Source: Sycon ciliatum (Eukaryota > Porifera > Calcarea > Leucosolenida > Sycettidae). From it: a DNA stretch of 64,000 bases. The position numbers and the translations under genes are program-made. Below, in pieces: positions 54,527 to 64,000 of the stretch. Numbering within the stretch: position 1 is the first letter of the stretch; each line of letters begins with the position of its first letter. The stretch covers positions 34,152,243 to 34,216,242 of the forward strand of contig NC_088650.1 in NCBI RefSeq assembly GCF_964019385.1, read 5' to 3'. The notes below the pieces were generated by a model, which was not told the DNA's origin, did no database searches, and saw only the letters and a list, made by a program, of their open reading frames with translations.

Positions 54527-55222
54527 ATGCATTCGTGGGCAGATGCATACGTGGGCAGATGCATACGTGGGCAGATGCATACGTGGGCAGATGCAGACGT
54601 GGGCAGATGCATACGTGGGCAGATGCAGACGTGGGCAGATGCATACGTGGGCAGATGCAGACGTGGGCAGATGCAGACGTGGGCAGATGCAGACGTGGGC
54701 AGATGCATACGTGGGCAGATGCAGACGTGGGCAGATGCATACGTGGGCAGATGCATACGTGGGCAGATGCATACGTGGGCAGATGCATACGTGGGCAGAT
54801 GCATACGTGGGCAGATGCACACGTGGGCAGATGCACACGTGGGCAGATGCATACGTGGGCAGATGCATACGTGGGCAGATGCATACGTGGGCAGATGCAT
54901 ACGTGGGCAGATGCATACGTGGGCAGATGCATACGTGGGCAGATGCATACGTGGGCAGATGCATACGTGGGCAGATGCATACGTGGGCAGATGCATACGT
55001 GGGCAGATGCATACGTGGGCAGATGCATACGTGGGCAGATGCATACGTGGGCAGATGCATACGTGGGCAGATGCATACGTGGGCAGATGCATACGTGGGC
55101 AGATGCATACGTGGGCAGATGCATACGTGGGCAGATGCATACGTGGGCAGATGCATACGTGGGCAGATGCATACGTGGGCAGATGCATACGTGGGCAGAT
55201 GCATACGTGGGCAGATGCACAC
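54527..55222. repeat. 16-bp minisatellite
   Basis: About 43 copies of GTGGGCAGATGCATAC with a CAGAC variant clustered in the first third and CACAC in two units. The array ends 16 bp before the TA|CAGT element. All six frames are largely open, giving false proteins of 230-320 residues. Confidence 0.95.
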
Positions 55223-55239
55223 ACGTTTACATATATGTA

Positions 55240-55929
55240 CAGTAAAACCTGTAATGGCGACCACTCGACCATGGCAACCACTCGACCATGGCAACCACTC
55301 GACCATGGCAACCACTTTTCCTTGTCACGGACGCATTCACATTCAAAACACCTCGGATAAGGCGACCACTCGGATATGGCGACCACTTTTCCTTGTCACG
55401 GACGCATTCACATTCAAAACACCTCGGATAAGGCGACCACTCGGATATGGCGACCACTTTTCCTTGTCACGGACTCATTCACATTCAAAACACCTCGGAT
55501 AAGGCGACCACTCGGATATGGCGACCACTTTTCCTTGTCACGGACGCATTCACATTCAAAACACCTCGGATAAGGCGACCACTCGCTCAACGCGACCGGC
55601 GACCACCCACCCGCGACCGCTTTGTACAGTGCTAGTCATGTAAATGTATGCATTGCATGGTGCACCAGGCATGGTAGATCTACACATCAGTGCAGGAAGT
55701 GTACATGTACATGGTGCATGCACGATGTACATCTACAGGTCTGAGGACCCCAGGCACATGAGTCGTGCTAGAGTAGCATAGGTGTGTGCACTGTGATGCA
55801 CTGATCAAAAATGATGTATCACATGTGAATATGGTCACGTGACCCACTGAACCTGGATAAGAAGACCACCTGGTCACGGCGACCACTTTTTCTCGTCCCT
55901 TGAGGGGTGGCCTTAGACAGGTTTGACTG
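55240..55929. mobile_element. TA|CAGT-ended DNA element with 71-bp tandem repeats
   Basis: The ends CAGTAAAACCTG and the complement of CAGTCAAACCTG lie within TA (55238-55239; 55930-55931). Inside are three short ACTCGACCATGGCAACC units, four 71-bp repeats (about 55321-55590) containing GGCGACCACTTTTCCTTGTC, and a unique stretch. Related to the element at 1066-2048 by its ends and GCGACCAC motifs. Non-coding. Confidence 0.75.
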
Positions 55930-56024
55930 TAGTAGTGAAAGAGAGTAACATAGTGCAGTGGTCAGCATAATACTAGCACATGCTGAGAGTGCAATAGCAA
56001 GCTTCACCATTGCTTATGCCAGCA

Positions 56025-56072
56025 AATGTTCAGCAGCACTCAGTTCCGCAAGCTTCTGAAGATCAGCACACC
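56025..56072 (-). other. Possible terminal exon on the minus strand
   Basis: On minus, CTATTTGTTGCAG at 56072-56084 resembles an acceptor. It is followed by codons CADLQKLAELSAAEHLLA and a stop. No partner exon upstream could be matched with confidence, so this is only a candidate. Confidence 0.2.
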
Positions 56073-56536
56073 TGCAACAAATAGATAGCACAAGGATACG
56101 CTTATTACCGTAATGATGCATGGGAGCACACAACTACCAAGTTCTCAACGAATGTGATGCTCAATGAAAATCCATCCACTCAAAGACCTGTGAACAGGTG
56201 ACGGTGGGGACAATAATCTATTAGTAATACGAGGAATAAGATCGTTTGTGCACACTCCAGACGCACAGACACACCACCATACATGTAGTGTACACAGTGT
56301 TTCACTTCACTGCAACTAAATTGAAATGAGGTGATTTAAACAATCTGTACAGCGCTGCCGTCAGTCAGTCTTCCCCAAGATGGAAATGCAATGATTTGTT
56401 GTCACGAGGCAGTTTCACTGACACAATGTCATGTTTGTGACATCAAAACGGTTACTTCATGGAATACGAGTACATGTATTAGCTTGAGAAGCTTTTTCTT
56501 GTCATCGGCATACAAGAAATCCTCCTCCTCCTACTG

Positions 56537-56539
56537 CTG

Positions 56540-56575
<36 letters not shown>

Positions 56576-56576
56576 G
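56537..56576. repeat. (CTA)n microsatellite
   Basis: Thirteen trinucleotides after a CTC/CTG stretch. Confidence 0.95.
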
Positions 56577-56692
56577 TACACTGGCACTGCATTTGTGGAT
56601 CCCATTGTATTTGACATCATACTAGAGCCTAGTAGAGGAAGAGTGTCGTGGAGTTCACATAATTATCACAGGGATAAAAATACATTTATCGC

Positions 56693-56713
56693 CCCCCCCC
56701 CCCCCCCCCCCCG
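56693..56713. repeat. C homopolymer run
   Basis: About 20 C in a row. Confidence 0.9.
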
Positions 56714-56799
56714 AGACACACACATCATAGCACTGTAGAATGGGGTTGCATTTTTGTTGTTTTGCCATGTGATTATGCAATCACCATTGTGAAACGAGG

Positions 56800-57740
56800 G
56801 TTGCCTGCTGCTCCTCGTTGATAGGATTTAAAAAAATCAATCCCATCTGCTACTGCTAGCTGCCAGAACTGATGCTGACACTGCGATCGCCACCTCCAAC
56901 TGCTGATACTGATGATGACACTGCGATCGCCACCTCCAACTGCTGAGGTGCCTCGTGCCTGTAGGCTGTGTAGCACCACCACAGCTTGGTCCGCCCTGCG
57001 TTGCCCCGGCATCATACTCTCGTACACAGCCCATGCTGCCGCACTCTCGCGTGGTGGCCTTCGTGAGTACGTCTTACACCATTTGCGCTTGCCACGCGCT
57101 TATGCGGCCCATGCTGGGTCCTCTATTTTCTGGCTTCCTGCCCGCGGCCCACCTTACCTGGTGAGCTCTCGCGCTTTATTTTCCATATAAGCATGGTGGT
57201 GTCTGTTATCGTGGGTCCGATGGCCACCGGGGACTTCGCCTTTTCCATATGTGATATGCATTTCTCCGCCATACCGCCTGTCTCTGCCTGGCACTGTACT
57301 AGTCCTTACCCCGTACCGCCTTGTTGCAGTTTTATCTTGCATGCATGCTCGGTTAGTACTATGCATTGCCGCTTGGCTGAGACTTAGCACGCGCGCTGCA
57401 GCTGGAGCCCTTTCGTGCCACGAAAGGGCCTGCTTTCTAATATAGAGACTAGGCACCATGCATGAGCCCTGTCTGCCTTACTCCTTGCATTATTGCCATT
57501 AATACTACGACTCGTAGCACTACAACCTTCATGCAAATATGGGGTAGTCTCGCCTGTGGGCGTACTAGTGCTCATGGTGCAACCTGGGCTTTCCCTAGTA
57601 CGGTTGCCTGCCATTGCATGCCAGACAACCCCATTGTTGCGCGCCTAGCCACGCGCGTGACTTTTGCCTGCTGCTCGGTTGTCCGCGATAACTACGGTTT
57701 GCCGTACGCTGCAAACCTACATTTCTCATGAAATAAAATT
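56800..57740. other. No gene recognised; possible dispersed repeat
   Basis: A GCGATCGCCACCTCCAACTG direct duplication lies at 56883-56945. On minus, ATCGGACCCACGATAAC (about 57225) looks like a weak box B of a tRNA-derived repeat, but no box A at proper spacing was found. The rest is GC-rich with short unrelated frames. Confidence 0.35.
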
Positions 57741-58017
57741 ATTGATGATAGCTAGACGATCGTATACGATTGATACAAAGTCCTTGCAGTCCTTGAGGAC
57801 TATTACGAAGTGGTTGATTACTTTTAGGGCATTCATTCAAGCAACATCAAACAAACGCGATACGATCCTTGAAAATGGAATAAAAATTCAAGCATAACAA
57901 CAGAACAGCAGACCAATCGAAACGAGTAAAAGCTTCCTTACCTCAGTCATCGTCCTGCCATGTAGTTGGACAGCCTTTTGACACGGTGGTACAGGTAGCT
58001 CTTGTCAAGTCGAACAG

Positions 58018-58290
58018 GGTATCCTTGTGGCGTCGAACGAAAGAGAGTGTCAGTGTATCTGACTCGTCAGATTGCAACTGTGCTGAACTTTTCTCGTTCT
58101 CCGCTTTCTGCTTTCATCCCTCGCTCTGATGAAACTGTTCAAACGCCTTACTGGCAGCAATGGCCAGCCAAACAGGGGATCCTTGTGGCGTCGAACGAAA
58201 GAGAGTGTCAGTGTACCTGACTCGTCAGATTTGAACTGCGCTGAACTTTTCTCGTTCTGCAATTTCTGCTTTCATCCCGCTCACTGATGA
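58018..58290. repeat. Two-copy direct duplication, about 115 bp
   Basis: 58018-58135 and 58178-58290 share ATCCTTGTGGCGTCGAACGA and GACTCGTCAGATT...GAACTTTTCTCGTTCT. On minus, the right part of the lower copy ends in a GACTGAG|GTAAGG donor-like site at 57940, so these may be duplicated exon-like segments. No product recognised. Confidence 0.6.
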
Positions 58291-58507
58291 AACGTCTTCA
58301 GAGAACCACAAGACGCTTTCCAGATTTGACTTTGAACGTCTCCTTATCCTCCTTGGTTACCTCGAGACAGATTACTGTCAGCAACTGCACAGCAGAACTG
58401 GCAGCCATGGCTGAAGTGAAGAAAGGAATGCGCTGCCACGAGGCAAACAAAACTAAAATGTGTTTGTTCTCTTTCGGGCACAACACACAGGACGGCGTGA
58501 CTGGATA

Positions 58508-58696
58508 AACTGGACTCCTGGACCGTGAATAGGGGACTTGTAGAAAAAGTGTACTCCTTATAGGGGATTGCGCGGCAGGATGAAGCTGATCAAAACTGAG
58601 TGGACTCCTGGACTCTGTATAGTGGATTTTGGACCAATGGACTCTAAATAGGGTGCTGGACATCATATAGTGCATAGACCCTATACTGGGTCCTAC
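58508..58696 (-). repeat. GAGTCCATTGGTCCAAAATC repeat, right inverted block
   Basis: The reverse complement of the units at 52020-52240, including TATATGATGTCCA and CCATTGGTCCAAAATC. Confidence 0.65.
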
Positions 58697-58734
58697 AAAT
58701 AGAATCAAGCATGGAAGGAAGGGCTTGGTGGAAA

Positions 58735-59525
58735 ATTCATGCCCGCGTGTTGATGCTCGAGGGCTTGCCCGAGAGCGTACACACAAGGGCATGGAGTGCC
58801 CGAGTGCGTATGCCCGAGGGCTAAGCACGAGGGTACGCATTTTCCATCAAGACCTTCCTACCATGCTTGATTGTATTTCAAACATACCGCATACATCAAC
58901 AAGCAAACACCAATCACCAATCAGCATGTCCCGAAAGCGTGCGGAACTCAAGCTGAGCACGCCGGCATGAAGGTATAAAAGCAAAACACCTATAGGGGTG
59001 GTGGTCGGGGACGTGGTGGATTCAGCTTGTGAGTTTCAGCTTCGTATGATCGAGGGCTTGCCTGAGAGCGTACGGAGCTGAAACTTCACCTTGTGAGATG
59101 AAACTTCAGAACGAAACTTCAGAACGAAACTTCAGCTTGTGAGTTTCAGCTCCGCACGCTCGAGGGCTTGCCTGTGAGATGAAACTTCAGAACGAAACTT
59201 CAGCCGTGCGCTCTCGGGCAAGGAAATTCACCTTGTGAGTTTCAGCTCCGTACGCTCGAGGGCTTGCCCGAGAGCGTACGGAGCTGAAACTTCAGAACGA
59301 AACTTCAGCTTGTGACTTTGCCCGAGAGCATACGGAGCTGAAACTTTGTGAGCTGAAACTTCAGAACGAAACTTAAGCCGTGCGCTCGAGGGCTTGCCCG
59401 AGAGCGCACGGAGCTGGAACTTCAGCTTGTGAGTTTCAGCCGCCACGAAGGTATAAAAGCAAGACACTTTTTTTGGGATGGTGGTCGGGGACGTGGTGGA
59501 TTCAGCTTGCCCGAGAGCGTACTAG
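58735..59525. repeat. Palindromic CTCGAGGGCTTGCCCGAGAG satellite
   Basis: At least six copies of TCGAGGGCTTGCC(C/T)GAGAGCG, each partly self-complementary, interspersed with GAGCTGAAACTTCAG and GAACGAAACTTCAG. A 60-bp direct repeat (GAAGGTATAAAAGCAARACAC followed by GGTGGTCGGGGACGTGG) sits near 58967 and 59446. No gene. Confidence 0.8.
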
Positions 59526-59869
59526 TACAGTAGGTATCTGTTATAGCGTGGGTGTTTGAAAAACTACATTTGATTATTATTGCCGATATTTCTTACACAC
59601 GATAAATCACGTGTGACATCGTATGCACGTGTGACATATCATATGTGCGCACGTTTGGCATGTGGACACGTACACATGATACACACGGATCAATCAGACT
59701 CGCGGTCGTGCTAGGCGACTGTGGAGCAGCGGATACGAGAGAAGTCGGAAGAAAGAGTCCGACTGGACAGAAAAAGTGATTCTCCAATGCTCCCTTGGAC
59801 ATAACTCTCTTTTTGTGTTGAATATTATTGTATTGAGTATGCACAGAGCACAGATGTTATTACTACAGG

Positions 59870-60135
59870 CAAGAGTAGATAAACAAGAGTGTGCAACTGC
59901 CTGCACAACCTCTATGCTGTGCTGCGACGGCAGAACTTCACATCACGTGACATGGTTCAAAAGGTTATGCTGGCAAACAGTGCAAAGTGACCACAAGAGA
60001 GTTGTACCCAAAGCTGGGCTGCGTACAACCCAGTATCTATCATGCACTAGAGTGCACGGGTTCATCACGTGATGTGAAGTTCTGCCGTCGCAGACCCCAT
60101 AGCTGGAGTTGCACACTCTTGTTTATCTACTCTTG
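59870..60135. mobile_element. 266-bp MITE with CAAGAGTAG ends
   Basis: Long inverted arms begin CAAGAGTAGATAAACAAGAG and continue, with small gaps, to GCAGAACTTCACATCACGTGA. They are bounded by a 7-bp direct duplication CTACAGG (59863-59869; 60136-60142). The centre is about 100 bp. Non-coding. The TSD length is near the 8 bp of hAT, but the superfamily is not proven. Confidence 0.82.
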
Positions 60136-60230
60136 CTACAGGCGATACACTTTGCACTAATCTGGCATATTTTGCTACACAAAATCCATTCTTAGGGCTG
60201 ATATATTCTACTATGCGATAATACTGCTTG

Positions 60231-61068
60231 TTCCCGTAGCTATGCAGAAGACGTTACTTCAGTAACGTCTGGCGCTAGCCAGGGTCCACACAGCTTTAAT
60301 TTGGTATTTGTGTGTGTGTTTGTTTGTTTGTTTGTTTGTGTCACGCCTGGCGCTATCCCGTATCTGACGGCAAAAAATCATAGGGATATTATAAATTTTT
60401 CAATTCTCCTATTTTTTCAGGCATATCCTGGGATTCGAACCCGCACTATCGCCCTACATGCATTCCCCCATACACTTCGCATTCATACCCATTCTTCCAA
60501 GTTGCTTCACGTTATGATCTTGCGTTTGAAAGCCCTATTTGAATATTGCGGGCAGCTGTATGTGGCCAGCTGTGTTTGATGGTACGGTACGGGAGACGGT
60601 GTCGTATTACCCTCGATCGTACCTGTCCCGTACCTATCCCTTCCGTACCGTACCATCAAAGACGGCTGGCCACAATGCATATTCAAATAGGGCTTTCAAA
60701 TGCAAGATCATAATGTGAAGCAACTTGGAAGAATTAGTATGTATGCGAAGTGTATCTGGGGATGCATGCAGGGCGCGATAGTGCGGGTTCGAATCTCAGG
60801 TTATGTCTTAAAAAAGGATTTTTTTAAAGACCGGTGGATGCATGCAGGGCGCGATAGTGCGGGTTCGAATCTCAGGTTATGTCTTAAAAAAGGATTTTTT
60901 TAAAGACCGGTGGATGCATGCAGGGCGCGATAGTGCGGGTTCGAATCCCAGGTTATGTTTAAAAAAAAGGAATTTTTGAAAGAATTTATAACATCCCTAT
61001 GCTTTTTTTGTCTAGGTCATCAAGGCGAAAAAGCATAGCGTAGGGCCCTGAGCTTCCAAGCTCTCTCG
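60231..61068. mobile_element. Foldback repeat with box B motifs, copy 2
   Basis: Full-length, in the opposite orientation to copy 1. Outer blocks are TTCCCGTAGCTATGC (left) and CCAAGCTCTCTCG (right). The centre is GGTACGGTAC...GTACCGTACC. In the right arm a 76-bp segment with GCGGGTTCGAATCTCAGG is repeated three times (starting 60761, 60837 and 60913). Confidence 0.82.
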
Positions 61069-61948
61069 TAAGAATAAATATACACATAAAATATGTAAAT
61101 AGGCGTCGAAGCGACAATAGTTTTAGAATTGCGATCAACAGAATGAGCTGAACCGACATTTCACAAAGGCTTTTATTGTATTCAAAAAATGAGTGGATAC
61201 GAAGGCAGTGAAGAACATGGAAGAAAGAAAAAATGTGATATGGAAGAAATGATGAACAAAAAATCTTACTTCGAACTAGTTTTCGCACAACACTCCTCAG
61301 GAAGCTACGTTGTACTAATGAAAAACAATCCAGAAAGACACTAATAAAGAGAAATGGAGTGAGAAGAAACAACACCTATGAAAATGATAATCCTAGCACT
61401 AAGGTAATAACAGGAAAAACTGCGAAAGCACTTAAAGGGGCACTCCGGCTTCATTTTCGACGCCGAGTTTTCGATGCCAAGACGAAGGTTGGTGAAAGAG
61501 AAGACCCCTCGAACAAGAACGAGTCTCCAGAAGCGATCGAGTCGAGCAGGAAGACGACTTTTGAATTTCGGCCGAGCGAGCGCTGATGACGTAATGAGGG
61601 ATTAGCTTGCCAGTGGAAATGCATCTGCGCACATACGTTTCACATACTTTTTGGCCAATTTTCAATTGAAGAAGAGGTTGTTTTCTATGTTCTCTCAACG
61701 TCGTGAGCGATCCCGTCTTCTATACCCTTCCAGGTACCCTGAAGGTCCTCCAGAGGAGAATTTATCTCCAGCAAAGCGTTGTTGATCCGCTAAATTCGCC
61801 TCGAGACATATTCACCCAGTGAAGTGCTGACAAATGTAGAATGTTGAATCTGTGATAATTGTCGACGATGGACAGAAAGGTTGATAGCCGCTGTAGCAGG
61901 GAAAGTGAAGCTGCTGGAAGTAACAACGGGGAGCTTGATAGCATCACT

Positions 61949-62466
61949 TGATCAAAGCAGCTAGACGGAATCGGGGAGTACTGACTATTTGTCTCGCCCT
62001 CAGTTTAGTGAATTTTATGATCAGAAAATATTTCGATCAGGATCCCTTCTACAAGATGTGTAGTACAGGTGATTTTCTGAACTTGACGATATGGAGACCG
62101 ACCAGTAGACCTACCAACAACGTGTACCTGCAGGAAATTCACCCAAGGCTATTGCTAATACTATCCTCTTCAGTGGCTGTTGTCTTTTTAGTAAAAATAT
62201 GTTCACTTCTCTCAACATACTCCTGCATGGCAGCAAGAAGGTGCGCTATGGAATTCAACGCCACAATCTTCGCTCAGCTGTGGATGAAGCATGGTCAAGT
62301 CATGGCAGTACATATACTTGAACCAGATGAGAAAATGAAGTTCATTTGTGATGCGAAGTTTGACAGCCCCAGTGACCGAGTCAAGCGTTGTCTTTTGCCG
62401 TGGCACAAATTGCTGAAGAATCCGAGATGGTCTTGGAATTGTGCACATGGATACTACCAGAAATAA
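61949..62466 (+). CDS. Unassigned membrane-protein-like frame (possible terminal exon)
   Basis: An open stretch of about 172 codons ends in TAA. It has no ATG at its upstream end (an in-frame TAG lies at 61939). A good acceptor (GTCTCGCCCTCAG) at about 62003 suggests a last exon starting there, with the first in-frame ATG near 62017. It encodes a hydrophobic segment (LLLILSSSVAVVFLVKICSL) followed by a soluble part with several Cys and Trp residues ending NCAHGYYQK. I do not recognise the family. Splicing partners upstream were not found, so it may also be a chance frame. Confidence 0.3.
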
Positions 62467-62469
62467 TGG

Positions 62470-64000
62470 TGGCATGAACCATTGTGGAATGGGACAGCTC
62501 ACGGAGAATACTGGAATAGCTCAAGTATCTCTAGGCGATTGTAAATCCTGTTCTTGCTGATAGCTTCGGCCTGCTGCGCCCGTCCATGTACAATGATGGG
62601 AACATGCATTTCTGTTTTCTACATATTTGCTATCTACTGTACTGTGGTATTACAGTTGCAGGTCCCTTATCTAGAATTATGTTCCCCCCCCCCCCCCCCA
62701 CACACACATACCCACATAAATATGAACTAACAATTTCACTGTTGGACTCGCCGGCGGCTAGAGAGCAAAGGATTAATTTATAGCAAAGAAAAGGACCAGG
62801 GAACTACAAGTTACGCTATAATGTGCACGAACAATTTCACTGTATTTGAAATAATTTTGTTTGATACCCTGAGAACTCTGAAACTTTGCAGCACTGTGGA
62901 TTATATGTGGATACAACATTTATGGAAGGAACACATAGTTCAAATAATTATAGCACTGAATTGTTGAGATTGTGAGCACATTCCAATCAGTACTCTACAT
63001 ATTTATAAGCGGTGGCAATCGTTAGGAATAGGTCGTGAGTTGTCAGAGTGCTCTAGTATATGAGAGAATGTTTTGTTTGTCTAATCGACGGCTAGTTTGA
63101 AGCCAGAGTTGTTTGAACTTGCTTCAGTCGACTTGATTCTAGACAGTAGTCGAAGGAGTACTATGAAGTATACACCAGGCATAGTCTGTAAGGTATCTCG
63201 TGACAATTCTGTCGGTACACATCAGGTATCAGCTTGCAAGGATGGCTCCTCTCTGTTTCTTGAAAGCCTGTATAGTTGGACTGTGGCTCCAGCGATTCCC
63301 TTCTCAGAGCAGGTGCCATACCCAATACGGTCAATGCATATTGGACAGACCTGTGTGCACAACAGAAATAGTGGAGAGAAATCTCTCAGCTCATGAACAC
63401 ATCAGTGAAGTTTGAACTGTCGTTGTTTGTGGCCATCAGTATAAACCAATCGACTATAAGAATAATGTGCAAAAAACCCTCTATAACTACAGCTGGGGCC
63501 ATGGAATTATAAAGCATCTAACATAGGGAACTGCCAATTCTGGTCGGAGTTGCTTTCGAGGCCTGCAATTCATGATGGCTATCGTATGTTGCATTGACCA
63601 GAGATCATATAAAACTTCCATGCCACATTGAAACACGCACTACTTTCGAGTACTTTGGTATCCCCCACCAAATGGGCATTCGTTCCCGGGGTGGCAGGCG
63701 TCACCATTCGTTATGCCTGGATCAGATTTCATTGATCCCAACTGTCATGAAGAATCATTTTTACTTTGACTGGATTTCAGTACAAGTTAGTTGTAGAACT
63801 GCAGAATAAATTTTGTTGTATTTGGGCAACCATTTCTCTACAAACGCTCTATTTGGAATTTTTTTTATAAAATACATGTCCAAATTCCACATCTACCCAA
63901 ATCGGAATACTTGATCACGTATTCAGTCCTACACGGAATGTTTAGAAAATGCCAGGGAATAGGAATTTGCTAACGAGAACTCCAGGCCAGGGTACTAGCA
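62470..64000. other. No gene recognised
   Basis: A C run at about 62685-62699 followed by (CA)n. The remainder is AT-rich unique sequence. A 99-codon plus frame at 63097-63396 shows no domain or splice context. Confidence 0.45.

Noticed and set aside
54294..55502. Six overlapping frames of 236-319 codons
   Set aside because: Read-through of the 16-bp minisatellite, whose unit lacks stops in every frame.

Overview
The window is animal nuclear DNA, most likely from a marine invertebrate. A sponge or another early-branching animal is possible, but the sequence does not settle it. There are no operons or ribosome binding sites. Only two ordinary host genes can be supported with confidence: (i) an intronless type II membrane glycosyltransferase, fucosyltransferase-like, on the minus strand (8777-10279), and (ii) a tetraspanin on the plus strand whose eight coding exons I assembled by hand from splice sites. 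The exons are 14754-14901, 17623-17864, 31649-31837, 33275-33346, 37135-37227, 38918-39130, 40887-40970 and 48659-48760. They join without a frame break into about 380 residues with four membrane segments and the CCG / CC / C / GC cysteine set of the large extracellular loop.

Most other sequence is mobile or repeated DNA, much of it inside tetraspanin introns. Intron 2 (17865-31648) holds a decayed RTE-like non-LTR retrotransposon (18129-21140) and next to it a nest of three elements. A TTAA-flanked piggyBac-like DNA transposon (21166-29519) is split by a complete Ty3/gypsy LTR retrotransposon (22195-28830; 235-bp LTRs that look identical, TSD CTGGA). The 3' end of the gypsy pol is in turn split by a small non-coding LTR element in antisense (26693-28335; 393-bp LTRs, TSD ATGCC).

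Region by region. 1-8.1 kb: TA-flanked MITEs, two large minisatellites, a hAT-like element with an 8-bp target duplication, and a large inverted-repeat unit holding a broken non-LTR reverse transcriptase fragment. 8.1-14.7 kb: the glycosyltransferase gene, two more TA-flanked MITEs and tandem arrays. 14.7-49.5 kb: the tetraspanin gene, whose introns carry SINEs, minisatellites of 8-, 15-, 17- and 40-bp period, a foldback piggyBac-like MITE, two neighbouring TTAA elements and a mariner-like remnant inside a foldback repeat. 49.5-64 kb: mostly unassigned sequence, a third copy of one MITE carrying a perfect 97-bp palindrome, a 16-bp minisatellite, a TA|CAGT element, duplicated exon-like segments, a 266-bp MITE, a second full copy of the foldback repeat, and one unassigned membrane-protein-like reading frame.

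Many long open frames, such as those at 2.4-3.8, 30.6-31.5, 37.2-38.9 and 54.5-55.5 kb, are translations of tandem repeats and not genes. Coordinates of element ends come from terminal repeats and target duplications read by eye. Family assignments come from motif recognition, not from searches.
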